The notes beneath the pieces are model-generated. The model saw only the letters and a program-made list of their open reading frames with translations. It was not told where the DNA came from and ran no database searches. A stretch of DNA of 64,000 nucleotides from Streptomyces roseolilacinus (GTDB lineage: Bacteria; Actinomycetota; Actinomycetes; Streptomycetales; Streptomycetaceae): positions 292,677 to 356,676 of the forward strand of contig NZ_BMSV01000007.1 in NCBI RefSeq assembly GCF_014649335.1, given 5' to 3'. Of the stretch, positions 1 through 8,562 are shown piece after piece. A program made the position numbers and the translations under genes. How positions within the stretch are numbered: position 1 is the stretch's first letter; each line of letters begins with the position of its first letter.

Positions 1-78
1 CGCCACGGCGCTCACCAGGGCCATGGGACGCACGATGCGCGCGGGACGCGCGATGCGTATGAGCCGCAGGCCCTCCAT
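1..78 (-). CDS. Possible N-terminal fragment of a leftward gene cut by the window edge
   Basis: An ATG on the minus strand opens a frame without stops for 26 codons to the window edge (begins MEGLRLIRIARPAR, then a hydrophobic stretch MALVSAVA). There is no convincing ribosome binding site before the ATG, and a second in-frame ATG lies 18 codons in. The hydrophobic turn could be the first membrane segment of a membrane protein. The product is not recognised and the call rests only on the open frame and its plausible amino-acid content. Confidence 0.3.
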   Translation of the reverse strand, partial: MEGLRLIRIARPARIVRPMALVSAVA

Positions 79-130
79 GGGCGTGATGGTAATCGGCCAC
101 CCCCCTGCGTACGCCAGGGGGAGCGGGCGC

Positions 131-1294
131 TCAGTCGGCGGGACTCACCCGCAGGGCGAGGAGCGCCACGTCGTCGACGATCTCGCCGGTGTACCCCGAC
201 ACGTCCCGCCACACCGCCCGCACCAGCGCCACGGGGTCGAGTTCCGGCCGGATCCGCTCGGTGAGCGGGTAGAACTCCCCGGCCGCGTCACGGGCCTCCG
301 TCACCCCGTCCGTGTGCGCCAGCAGCACGCACGACGGTTCCAGCGGCACGCTCGCCGGGGTCGGGGCGGACGGCCCCGTCAGGCCCAGCCCGAGCGGCGG
401 ACCCGGCTCCACCTCGACCTCCCGCACCCCGTTCCCCGTCACCAGGAGCGGCGGGGGGTGGCCGCAGCTCAGCACCCGCGCCTCGACCCTCCGGCCCGGC
501 CCGCCGTCCCCGCCCGGCCCGCCGGGCCCGCCGTCGTCCGGCGCGTCGCGGGGGAACTCCACCAGCACGGCCGTCGCGAACAGCTCCGTGTCCTCCTGCC
601 GCGAGGAGTCCACCACCAGCCGCCGGTCCAGCCGCGCGGCCACCCCCGTCAGCTCCGGCTCGTCCAGCACCGCCTCCCGGAACGTGCCGAGCAGCGCCGC
701 CACCGTCGAGACCGCCGACAGCCCGTGCCCCTTCACGTCCGCCACGACCGCACGCACCCCGTACGGACCGGGCTGCACGTCGTACAGGTCCCCGCCGACC
801 AGCGCCGTCCGCACCGCCGCCCGGTACAGCGCCCCGCACCGCACCGGCCCCACCCGCGGCGGCAGCGGCGGCAGCACCGCGTACTGGGCGGCCTCCGCGA
901 CCGTGCGCACCGTCACCAGCTGGGCCTCGCGCCGGGCGCGCGCCCACGCCAGCAGCACGCTCACCCCGCCGATCAGCCCGAACGCCAGCAGGTCGCCGCC
1001 GGTGGCGTGCACCGCGCGGGCGTAGGGGAGGACCAGCGCCAGCATGACCACGACTGCCGCCAGCGACGTGCCGAGCACCCCGTACGCCAGCGACGCCAGC
1101 GGCGCCACCACGGCGAGCGCGAAGCCCAGCTGCACCGTCTCGGGCGTCAGGACCTGCGCCGCGAGCACGGCCAGCAGCAGCCCCCAGGGCACCGCGCGCA
1201 GCCAGCGCGGAGGACGGACACCGGGCAGTTCCCTCGGGACACGGTCCATGGCCCCAGTCTGCGGGAACTCCCCGCCGCCCGCCCTGCGCGGCAC
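131..1294 (-). CDS. Membrane PP2C/SpoIIE-type serine/threonine phosphatase
   Basis: A 387-residue protein with about four hydrophobic segments in its first 120 residues, followed by a SpoIIE-type PP2C phosphatase domain from about residue 145 to the end. Metal-binding motifs are visible in order: GGDLYDV, VADVKGHGLSA, a short HTDGVTEA, and DDVALLAL near the C-terminus. Family members usually dephosphorylate anti-sigma-factor antagonists in partner-switching pathways, or act as membrane-bound response outputs; the partner is not in this window. Another in-frame ATG at residue 16 (MDRVPREL) may be the true start. The gene is divergent from the glutamine synthetase-like gene, with only a short intergenic region. 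The family is clear; the physiological target is unknown. Confidence 0.88.
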   Translation of the reverse strand: MPRRAGGGEFPQTGAMDRVPRELPGVRPPRWLRAVPWGLLLAVLAAQVLTPETVQLGFALAVVAPLASLAYGVLGTSLAAVVVMLALVLPYARAVHATGGDLLAFGLIGGVSVLLAWARARREAQLVTVRTVAEAAQYAVLPPLPPRVGPVRCGALYRAAVRTALVGGDLYDVQPGPYGVRAVVADVKGHGLSAVSTVAALLGTFREAVLDEPELTGVAARLDRRLVVDSSRQEDTELFATAVLVEFPRDAPDDGGPGGPGGDGGPGRRVEARVLSCGHPPPLLVTGNGVREVEVEPGPPLGLGLTGPSAPTPASVPLEPSCVLLAHTDGVTEARDAAGEFYPLTERIRPELDPVALVRAVWRDVSGYTGEIVDDVALLALRVSPAD

Positions 1295-1397
1295 CTGACG
1301 TTACGTACGCCACACCCGGCCGGGCACTATGGGTTCGCAACGCGCACGAAACCGTGTGGTGGCATGCTGGCCCTGATCAGCGAGGATGGGTGTGGAA

Positions 1398-2759
1398 ATG
1401 GACAAGCAGCAGGAATTTGTGCTCCGAACCCTGGAGGAGCGCGACATCCGCTTCGTGCGCCTGTGGTTCACCGACGTGCTCGGCTTCCTCAAGTCGGTCG
1501 CCGTCGCCCCCGCCGAACTGGAGCAGGCGTTCGACGAGGGCATCGGCTTCGACGGCTCGGCCATCGAGGGCTTCGCGCGCGTGTACGAGTCCGACATGAT
1601 CGCCAAGCCGGACCCGGCCACCTTCCAGATCCTCCCCTGGCGCGCCGAGGCCCCCGGTACGGCCCGGATGTTCTGCGACATCCTCATGCCCGACGGCTCC
1701 CCGTCCTTCGCCGACCCCCGCTACGTCCTCAAGCGCATCCTCGCGAAGACCTCCGACCTCGGCTTCACCTTCTACACCCACCCCGAGATCGAGTTCTTCC
1801 TGCTCAAGGACAAGCCCGTCGACGGCAGGCGGCCCACCCCCGCCGACAACTCCGGCTACTTCGACCACACCCCGCAGAACGTCGGCATGGACTTCCGCCG
1901 GCAGGCCATCACGATGCTGGAGTCCATGGGCATCTCCGTGGAGTTCTCCCACCACGAGGGCGCCCCCGGCCAGCAGGAGATCGACCTGCGCTACGCCGAC
2001 GCCCTGTCGACGGCCGACAACATCATGACGTTCCGCCTGGTCATGAAGCAGGTGGCGCTGGAGCAGGGCGTCCAGGCGACCTTCATGCCGAAGCCGTTCT
2101 CGGAGTACCCCGGCTCCGGCATGCACACCCACCTCTCCCTCTTCGAGGGCGACCGCAACGCGTTCTACGAGTCCGGCGCCGAGTACCAGCTGTCCAAGGT
2201 CGGCCGCTCCTTCATCGCGGGCCTCCTGCGCCACGCCGCGGAGATCTCCGCCGTCACCAACCAGTGGGTCAACTCCTACAAGCGCATCTGGGGCGGCTCC
2301 ACCCGCACCGCCGGATCGGGCGGCGAGGCCCCCTCGTACATCTGCTGGGGCCACAACAACCGCTCCGCGCTGATCCGCGTCCCCATGTACAAGCCCGGCA
2401 AGACCGGCTCCTCCCGCATCGAGGTCCGCTCCCTCGACGCCGGCTGCAACCCGTACCTCTCCTACGCCCTCCTCCTCGCCGCGGGCCTGCGCGGCATCGA
2501 GGAGAACTACGAGCTCGGCCCCGGCGCCGACGACGACGTGTGGGCCCTCTCCGACGGCGAGCGCCGCGCGATGGGCATCGAACCGCTCCCGCAGAACCTG
2601 GGCGAGGCGATCTCCCTGATGGAGCGCAGCGAGCTGGTCGCGGAGACCCTGGGCGAGCACGTCTTCGACTTCTTCCTGCGCAACAAGAAGCAGGAGTGGG
2701 AGGAGTACCGCTCCGAGGTCACCGCCTTCGAGCTGCGCAAGAACCTGCCGGTGCTGTAA
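1398..2759 (+). CDS. glnA2: Glutamine synthetase family protein, GlnA2-like (probable gamma-glutamyl-polyamine ligase)
   Basis: A 453-residue type I glutamine-synthetase fold enzyme with the beta-grasp N-terminus and the ATP/metal catalytic domain (visible motifs: HPEIEFF, HHEGAPGQQE, GSGMHTHLSL, NNRSALIR). It closely resembles S. coelicolor GlnA2 as I remember it, reported as a gamma-glutamylpolyamine synthetase of polyamine catabolism rather than an ammonia-assimilating enzyme. Consistent with that, the region matching the adenylylation site of true GlnA reads DDDVWALSD, with Trp where Tyr is modified, so the neighbouring GlnE should not control it. ATG codons exist 12 bases upstream too, but the GAGG motif touches that one and sits at a better distance from MDKQQEF, which I chose. 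No GlnR operator is evident upstream. Confidence 0.9.
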   Translation: MDKQQEFVLRTLEERDIRFVRLWFTDVLGFLKSVAVAPAELEQAFDEGIGFDGSAIEGFARVYESDMIAKPDPATFQILPWRAEAPGTARMFCDILMPDGSPSFADPRYVLKRILAKTSDLGFTFYTHPEIEFFLLKDKPVDGRRPTPADNSGYFDHTPQNVGMDFRRQAITMLESMGISVEFSHHEGAPGQQEIDLRYADALSTADNIMTFRLVMKQVALEQGVQATFMPKPFSEYPGSGMHTHLSLFEGDRNAFYESGAEYQLSKVGRSFIAGLLRHAAEISAVTNQWVNSYKRIWGGSTRTAGSGGEAPSYICWGHNNRSALIRVPMYKPGKTGSSRIEVRSLDAGCNPYLSYALLLAAGLRGIEENYELGPGADDDVWALSDGERRAMGIEPLPQNLGEAISLMERSELVAETLGEHVFDFFLRNKKQEWEEYRSEVTAFELRKNLPVL

Positions 2760-2884
2760 CCGCGGGCCACCGCGCCTCCCGCCACGCGGCCCCGGCCCGG
2801 CGCTCCACACCCCCCGGGCCGCCCCCGGGCCGTCCGGCGCGGTCCCGCGGTGCGGCGGGGGGCCGGGAGGGCGAGCATGGGGGG

Positions 2885-3430
2885 ATGAGCAAGGTCTTCG
2901 TGAGCCTCGGCGTGTCCCTGGACGGCTTCGTCGCCGGGCCGCACGCCGGGCCCGACAACCCCCTCGGGGACGGCGGGGAGCGACTCCACGCGTGGCGGTA
3001 CGCCGCCGGGGACCCCGACCGCGCCGGGGCGTACGTCATGGGCCGCCGCACGTTCGACGGGGGCGAGCGGGCGTGGCCCGACCCGCCGCCCCTCCGGGCG
3101 CCCGTCTTCGTCCTCACCACCAGCGCCCGCGACGCGCGGGTCGGTGAGGGCACCGTCTTCACGTACGTCACGGACGGCATCCACGCCGCCCTCGACCAGG
3201 CGCGCGCCGCGGCCCGCGGCGGGGACGTGCGGGTCTCCGGCGGGGCGCACACCGCGCGCCAGTACCTGAACGCGGGCCTCGTCGACGAGTTGGAGCTGCA
3301 CGTCGTCCCGCTGCTGCTGGGCGGCGGCGTCCGCCTCTTCGACGGCGTCGACCCCGCGCTGCGGCTGGCGAAGGACCGGGTCGTCGACGCCCCGGACGTC
3401 ACGCACGTGCGGTACCGGATCCTCCACTGA
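2885..3430 (+). CDS. RibD C-terminal/dihydrofolate reductase-like protein
   Basis: A 181-residue protein of the RibD C-terminal (bacterial bifunctional deaminase-reductase C-terminal) fold, which is a dihydrofolate reductase-like NADPH-binding domain. The start SKVFVSLGVSLDGFVAGP, the central GAYVMGRRTFDGGE and the late GLVDELELHVVPLLLGGG are diagnostic. Stand-alone members of this family are common in Streptomyces and their substrates are mostly unknown; involvement in folate or riboflavin synthesis should not be assumed. The ATG lies in the first in-frame position after a G-rich stretch that can serve as ribosome binding site. It is co-oriented with the glutamine synthetase-like gene upstream and glnE downstream but separated from both by about 90-125 bases. 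Confidence 0.88.
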   Translation: MSKVFVSLGVSLDGFVAGPHAGPDNPLGDGGERLHAWRYAAGDPDRAGAYVMGRRTFDGGERAWPDPPPLRAPVFVLTTSARDARVGEGTVFTYVTDGIHAALDQARAAARGGDVRVSGGAHTARQYLNAGLVDELELHVVPLLLGGGVRLFDGVDPALRLAKDRVVDAPDVTHVRYRILH

Positions 3431-3518
3431 CCGGCGCGCGGACGGACGCCGGGCGCATGCGCGCGGCCGGGGCGAATAGGCTCGGGCCGAGCGTGGACGC
3501 GTGGAGGGAGAGGCCGAC

Positions 3519-6506
3519 ATGACGACGGCGCCGGGGCGTAGGAGCAGCACCTTCACACGGCTGCTGCGGCACGGCTTCACCGACGCGTCCGCCGCCGAGC
3601 GGCTGCTCGACGGCCCCGCCCTGGCCCCGGTCCGCTCCGACCCCGTCCTCCTCGACGCCCTCGGGGCGACCGCCGACCCGGACCTCGCCCTGCGCGGCCT
3701 GGTGCGGCTCGCGGAGGCGCAGCCCGACGGGCCGCAGGAGCTGCTGTCCACGCTGGTCTCCGCCAAGCCGCTGCGCGACCGGCTCCTCGGCGTGCTCGGC
3801 GCGTCCGAGGCGCTCGGCGACCACCTGGCGCGCCACCCGCTGGACTGGCGGGCCCTCGTCACGTACGAGGCGGCCGACCTGCACCCGGGGGTCGCGGAGT
3901 TCGAGCGCGACCTCGCCGCCGCCACCGACCCGGTGTCCCTGCGCGTCGCCTACCGCCGCAGCCTGCTGGGCATAGCCGCCCGCGACGTGTGCGGCACCAC
4001 CGACGTCGCCCAGACCGCCGCCGAGCTGGCCGACCTCGCCACGGCGACGCTCCGCGCGGCGCTCGCCCTCGCCCGCGCCGCCGCCCCCGAGGACGCCGCG
4101 CGGTGCCGGCTCGCGGTCATCGCGATGGGCAAGTGCGGCGGCCACGAGCTGAACTACGTCTCCGACGTGGACGTGATCTTCGTGGCGGAGGCCGCGGACG
4201 GTGCCGACGAGCGGGAGGCGCTCCAGGCCGCCACCCGCCTCGCCTCCCACCTGATGCGGATCTGCTCGGAGACCACCGTCGAGGGCTCGATCTGGCCCGT
4301 CGACGCCAACCTCCGCCCCGAGGGCCGCAACGGCCCCCTCGTCCGCACCCTCTCCAGCCACGTCGCCTACTACCAGCGCTGGGCGAAGACCTGGGAGTTC
4401 CAGGCGCTGCTCAAGGCCCGCCCGGTCGCCGGCGACACCGAACTGGGCACCGCGTACGTCGAGGCGCTGTCCCCGATGGTCTGGCAGGCCGCCGAACGGG
4501 AGAACTTCGTCACCGACGTGCAGCGGATGCGCCGCCGCGTCGTCGACAACATCCCGCCCGCCCACCTGGAGCGGGAACTCAAACTGGGTCCGGGCGGCCT
4601 GCGCGACGTGGAGTTCGCCGTCCAGCTCCTCCAGCTCGTCCACGGCCGCAGCGACGTGACGCTGCGCAGCGGCACGACCCTCGCCGCGCTCTCCGCCCTC
4701 GCCGCCGGCGGCTACGTCGGCCGGGCCGACGCCGCCCAGCTCGACGCGGCGTACCGGTTCCTGCGCGCCATGGAGCACCGCATCCAGCTGTACCGGCTGC
4801 GCCGCACGCACCTGGTCCCGGAGGGCGAGGAGGACCTGCGCCGCCTGGGCCGCTCCCTCGGCCTGCGCACGGACCCCGTCGCGGAGCTGAACCGGGAGTG
4901 GCGGCGGCACGCGTCCGTCGTGCGGCGCCTCCACGAGAAGCTGTTCTACCGGCCGCTGCTCGACGCCGTCGCCCAGCTCGCCCCCGGCGAGATCCGGCTC
5001 AGCCCCGAGGCGGCCGGGCAGCGGCTCGAGGCGCTCGGGTACGCCGACCCGGCGGCCGCCCTGCGCCACCTGGAGGCCCTGTCGTCCGGGGTGAGCCGCA
5101 AGGCCGCCATCCAGCGCACCCTGCTGCCGGTGCTACTGGGCTGGTTCGCCGACTCCGCCGACCCCGACGCCGGCCTGCTCGGCTTCCGGAAGGTGTCGGA
5201 CGCGCTCGGCGCCACCCCCTGGTACCTGCGGCTGCTGCGCGACGAGGGCGCCGCCGCGGAGAACCTGGCCCGCGTCCTGTCCGCCGGCCGCCTCGCCCCG
5301 GACCTGCTGCTGCGCGCCCCCGAGGCGGTGGCGATCCTCGGCGCCCGGGAGGGCCTGGAGCCGCGCGGCCGCCGCCACCTGGAGCCGGAGATCCTCGCGG
5401 CGGTCGGCCGCGCCGACACCCCGGAGCAGGCGGTGGCCGCGGCCCGCGGGGTCCGCCGCCGGGAGCTGTTCCGCACGGCCGCCGCCGACATCATCGCGTC
5501 GTACGGGACGGAGGAGGCCCCGGCCCACGCGGACGCGGGCGCGCTGGTGGACCGGGTGGGGCAGGCCGTCACGGACCTCAACGCGGCGACCGTCGCGGGC
5601 GCCCTGCGCGCCGCCGTGCGCGCCGAGTGGGGCGACAGGCTCCCCACCCGCTTCGCGGTCATCGGCATGGGCCGGTTCGGCGGCCACGAGCTGGGCTACG
5701 GGTCGGACGCCGACGTGCTGTTCGTCCACGAACCGCGCGACGGCGTCGACGAGCAGGAGGCGGCCGGCGCCGCGAACCGGGTCGTCGCCGAGATGCGCCG
5801 GCTGCTGCAACTGCCGACCGCCGACCCGCCGTTGCCGATCGACGCCGACCTGCGCCCGGAGGGCCGCAGCGGGCCCCTGGTACGCACCCTGAGGTCGTAC
5901 GAGGCGTACTACCGGCGCTGGTCGCTCGGGTGGGAGAGCCAGGCCCTGCTGCGGGCCGAGCCGATGGCGGGCGACCTCGACCTGGGCCGCCGGTTCATCG
6001 AGCTGATCGACCCGCTCCGGTACCCGGCGAAGGGCCTGGACGAGGCGGCCGTCCGCGAGATCCGCCGCCTGAAGGCCCGGATGGAGAACGAGCGGCTGCC
6101 GCGCGGCGCGGACCGCACCCTGCACACGAAGCTGGGCCGGGGCGGCCTGTCCGACGTGGAGTGGACGGTGCAGCTGATGCAGCTGCGGCACGCCCACGAG
6201 GTGCCGGGCCTGCGGACGACCCGGACGCGCGCGGCGCTCGCCGCGGCCCGCGAGGCGGGGCTGATCGACGAGCGGGACGCGCGGACCCTCGACGAGGCGT
6301 GGGTGCTGGCCACCCGCGTCCGCAACGGCGTGATGCTGGTGCGGGGCCGCGCCGGGGACACGTTCCCGGCGGACGCGCGGGAACTGGCCGCCGTGGGCCG
6401 CTACCTGGGGTACGGGCCCGGTCACGCGGGGGAGATGGTGGACGACTACCGGCGGACGACGCGCCGCGCCCGGGCCGTGGTGGACGAGCTGTTCTACGGG
6501 GGCTGA
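3519..6506 (+). CDS. glnE: Bifunctional glutamine-synthetase adenylyltransferase/deadenylase GlnE
   Basis: A 995-residue enzyme with the two-nucleotidyltransferase architecture of GlnE. The N-terminal adenylyl-removase half carries the active-site block MGKCGGHELNYVSDVDVIF near residue 210; the C-terminal adenylylating half carries MGRFGGHELGYGSDADVLF near residue 720. Each is followed by a helical GlnD/PII-uridylyltransferase-like bundle. It modifies the conserved tyrosine of GlnA (seen at residue 397 in the glnA gene of this window) in response to nitrogen and glutamine status. The ATG is preceded by GGAGGGAGAGG at good spacing; an in-frame GTG six codons earlier lies inside that motif. The length is normal for actinobacterial GlnE and all key aspartates are intact. 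Confidence 0.97.
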   Translation: MTTAPGRRSSTFTRLLRHGFTDASAAERLLDGPALAPVRSDPVLLDALGATADPDLALRGLVRLAEAQPDGPQELLSTLVSAKPLRDRLLGVLGASEALGDHLARHPLDWRALVTYEAADLHPGVAEFERDLAAATDPVSLRVAYRRSLLGIAARDVCGTTDVAQTAAELADLATATLRAALALARAAAPEDAARCRLAVIAMGKCGGHELNYVSDVDVIFVAEAADGADEREALQAATRLASHLMRICSETTVEGSIWPVDANLRPEGRNGPLVRTLSSHVAYYQRWAKTWEFQALLKARPVAGDTELGTAYVEALSPMVWQAAERENFVTDVQRMRRRVVDNIPPAHLERELKLGPGGLRDVEFAVQLLQLVHGRSDVTLRSGTTLAALSALAAGGYVGRADAAQLDAAYRFLRAMEHRIQLYRLRRTHLVPEGEEDLRRLGRSLGLRTDPVAELNREWRRHASVVRRLHEKLFYRPLLDAVAQLAPGEIRLSPEAAGQRLEALGYADPAAALRHLEALSSGVSRKAAIQRTLLPVLLGWFADSADPDAGLLGFRKVSDALGATPWYLRLLRDEGAAAENLARVLSAGRLAPDLLLRAPEAVAILGAREGLEPRGRRHLEPEILAAVGRADTPEQAVAAARGVRRRELFRTAAADIIASYGTEEAPAHADAGALVDRVGQAVTDLNAATVAGALRAAVRAEWGDRLPTRFAVIGMGRFGGHELGYGSDADVLFVHEPRDGVDEQEAAGAANRVVAEMRRLLQLPTADPPLPIDADLRPEGRSGPLVRTLRSYEAYYRRWSLGWESQALLRAEPMAGDLDLGRRFIELIDPLRYPAKGLDEAAVREIRRLKARMENERLPRGADRTLHTKLGRGGLSDVEWTVQLMQLRHAHEVPGLRTTRTRAALAAAREAGLIDERDARTLDEAWVLATRVRNGVMLVRGRAGDTFPADARELAAVGRYLGYGPGHAGEMVDDYRRTTRRARAVVDELFYGG

Positions 6507-6524
6507 GCCGCGGGCCCGCCCGCC

Positions 6525-7430
6525 CTACGGCGCGTGGGCCGCGCCCACCGCGGGCGCCGCCGGGTCCCCGGAACCGCCCGCGGCGAGGGCGGGCACGGCG
6601 ACCGGCCCCGCGTCGGCGTCCTCCCGCAGGGTGCGCCTGCGCACGTGGCGCGGCAGCCGGTGCGGCAGCGTGCCGTACCAGACGTACACGAGGCCGAGGC
6701 CGAAGCCGAGGCAGAGGACGCCGCCCACGGCGTCCAGCCAGAAGTGGTTGGCGGTCGCGACGATCACGACCAGGGTGGCCGCCGGGTACAGCAGGCCCAG
6801 GATCCGCGCCCACGGTGCCTTGGCGAGGGCGAATATCGCCAGTCCGCACCACAGGGACCAGCCGATGTGCATCGACGGCATCGCGGCGTACTGGTTCGAC
6901 ATGTGCTTCAGGTCGCCCGAGGCCATGGAACCCCAGGTCTGGTGGACCAGCACCGTGTCGATGAAGTTCTCGCTCTCCATCAACCGGGGGGGAGCGAGCG
7001 GGTACAGGTAGTAGCCGAGCAGGGCCACGGCGGTGGTGGAGAACAGGATCATGCGGATCGCCGCGTAACGGCCCGGGTGCCAGCGGTAGAGCCACACGAG
7101 CACGCCGATGGTCACGATGAAGTGCAGCGTCGCGTAGTAGTAGTTCATCGACACGATGAGCCAGCCCACCGAGTCCACCGCGTGGTTGACCGTCTTCTCG
7201 AAGGCCAGGCCCAGGCTGTGCTCGGCGCGCCAGATCCAGTCGGCGTTGCGCAGCGCCTGCGCCTTCTGTTCCGGTACCGCGTTGCGAATGAGCGAGTACA
7301 CGCCGTAACTGACCGCGAGGAGCAGGATCTCGACCCAGATACGCGGATGGCGCGGTGAACGCAGCCGGTGCCACGCGGCCGGGCGTCCTGCCGAACGGCC
7401 TTCCGACGTGGTCAAAATCCTGTCACTCAT
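6525..7430 (-). CDS. PAP2-superfamily integral membrane phosphatase/inositolphosphotransferase-like protein
   Basis: A 301-residue polytopic membrane protein with about six hydrophobic segments. The PAP2 signature is visible as PSMHIGWSLW followed by TANHFWLDAVGG, providing the two catalytic histidines and the aspartate. The arrangement resembles the Aur1/inositol-phosphotransferase branch of PAP2 proteins rather than classical undecaprenyl-pyrophosphate phosphatases; in actinomycetes such proteins act on lipid phosphates or polyprenyl-phosphate-linked sugars. The C-terminal tail of about 50 residues is Ala/Gly/Pro-rich and probably disordered. The gene begins 36 bases after malR1 in the same orientation, so it may be co-transcribed with aglA1-malR1; its end is only 18 bases from the convergent glnE stop. 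Confidence 0.87.
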   Translation of the reverse strand: MSDRILTTSEGRSAGRPAAWHRLRSPRHPRIWVEILLLAVSYGVYSLIRNAVPEQKAQALRNADWIWRAEHSLGLAFEKTVNHAVDSVGWLIVSMNYYYATLHFIVTIGVLVWLYRWHPGRYAAIRMILFSTTAVALLGYYLYPLAPPRLMESENFIDTVLVHQTWGSMASGDLKHMSNQYAAMPSMHIGWSLWCGLAIFALAKAPWARILGLLYPAATLVVIVATANHFWLDAVGGVLCLGFGLGLVYVWYGTLPHRLPRHVRRRTLREDADAGPVAVPALAAGGSGDPAAPAVGAAHAP

Positions 7431-7466
7431 GAGCGGAGAGTCTGCCAGAAAGCACCTGGAGGTCGA

Positions 7467-8537
7467 TCATCCTTCAATCGGATTCTCGCCGCCATCCGTC
7501 CGCCTTTCGGAGGACCGCTGACCCCGAGGTCCCGCGGCCGTCGAACCGCGCACGACCAACTCGGGCATGAAGACGAACTCGCTGTGGGGGGCGGGCGTCC
7601 CGCCGATCTCCTCCAGCAGCGCCCGCACCGCCGCCTGCCCCATCGCCTGCACCGGCTGCCGGATCGTGGTCAGGGGCGGGTCGGTGAAGGCTATGAGGGG
7701 GGAGTCGTCGAAGCCGACGACCGACACGTCCCCGGGCACCTGCAGGCCCCGCTGCCGGGCGGCCCGGATCGCGCCGAGCGCCATCATGTCGCTGGCGCAC
7801 ACGATCGCCGAGCAGCCCCGCTCGATGAGCGCGCCCGCCGCCGCCTGCCCGCCCTCCAGCGTGTACAGGGAGTGCTGGATCAGCTCCTCGGTCTGCTCCG
7901 GGGAGAAGCCGAGCCGCTCCCGCATCCCGGCGTGGAAGCCCTCGATCTTGCGCAGGACGGGCACGAACCGCTTCGGCCCGACCGCGAGGCCGATCCGGGT
8001 GTGGCCCAGGGAGGCGAGGTGGGTGACGGCGAGCTTCATCGCGGCCCGGTCGTCGGGCGAGACGAACGGCGCCCGGACGTGCGGGGAGAAGCCGTTGAGC
8101 AGGACGAACGGGACGCCCTTGCCGCGCAGCTGGTCGTACCGCTGCGTGTCGGCGGTCGTGTCGGCGTGCAGGCCGGAGACGAAGATGATGCCGGAGACGC
8201 CGCGCTCGACGAGCATCTCGGTCAGCTCGTCCTCGGTGGACCCGCCCGGCGTCTGCGTGGCGAGGACCGGGGTGTATCCCTGGCGGGTGAGGGCCTGGCC
8301 GATGACCTGGGCCAGCGCCGGGAAGATCGGGTTGTCCAGCTCGGGCGTGATGAGTCCCACGAGTCCGGCGCTGCGCTGGCGCAGCCGCACCGGCCGCTCG
8401 TAGCCGAGGACGTCCAGCGCGGCCAGCACGGACTGGCGGGTGGCCGCGGCCACCCCGGGCTTGCCGTTGAGCACCCGGCTGACTGTGGCTTCGCTGACCC
8501 CCGCCTGGGCTGCGATGTCGGCTAGCCGTGCGGTCAT
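7467..8537 (-). CDS. malR: LacI-family maltose/maltodextrin regulator (MalR1)
   Basis: A LacI-family regulator of 356 residues: N-terminal helix-turn-helix (RLADIAAQAGVSEATVSRVL), hinge around residue 50, and a periplasmic-binding-protein-like effector domain ending in GFDDSPLIAFTDPPLTT. It matches MalR/Reg1 of Streptomyces, the repressor of maltose-uptake and amylase genes. I chose the ATG at MTARLADIAA because family members begin there; an upstream in-frame GTG adds eight residues with no better ribosome site. It follows aglA1 by about 25 bases, so it is probably in the same transcript, under the CTTGC/GCAAG operator cluster ahead of aglA1, implying autoregulation. A close paralogue (MalR2) ends the divergent malEFG operon. 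Confidence 0.93.
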   Translation of the reverse strand: MTARLADIAAQAGVSEATVSRVLNGKPGVAAATRQSVLAALDVLGYERPVRLRQRSAGLVGLITPELDNPIFPALAQVIGQALTRQGYTPVLATQTPGGSTEDELTEMLVERGVSGIIFVSGLHADTTADTQRYDQLRGKGVPFVLLNGFSPHVRAPFVSPDDRAAMKLAVTHLASLGHTRIGLAVGPKRFVPVLRKIEGFHAGMRERLGFSPEQTEELIQHSLYTLEGGQAAAGALIERGCSAIVCASDMMALGAIRAARQRGLQVPGDVSVVGFDDSPLIAFTDPPLTTIRQPVQAMGQAAVRALLEEIGGTPAPHSEFVFMPELVVRGSTAAGPRGQRSSERRTDGGENPIEG

Positions 8538-8562
8538 GTGGTGGGACTGTACCGGGCGCACG

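Noticed and set aside
23..2800. Very long open frame on the plus strand ahead of the reductase gene
   Set aside because: It is an effect of extreme G/C third-position bias; it runs antisense to the phosphatase and out of frame in the glutamine synthetase gene, is Arg/His/Pro-rich and has no domain.
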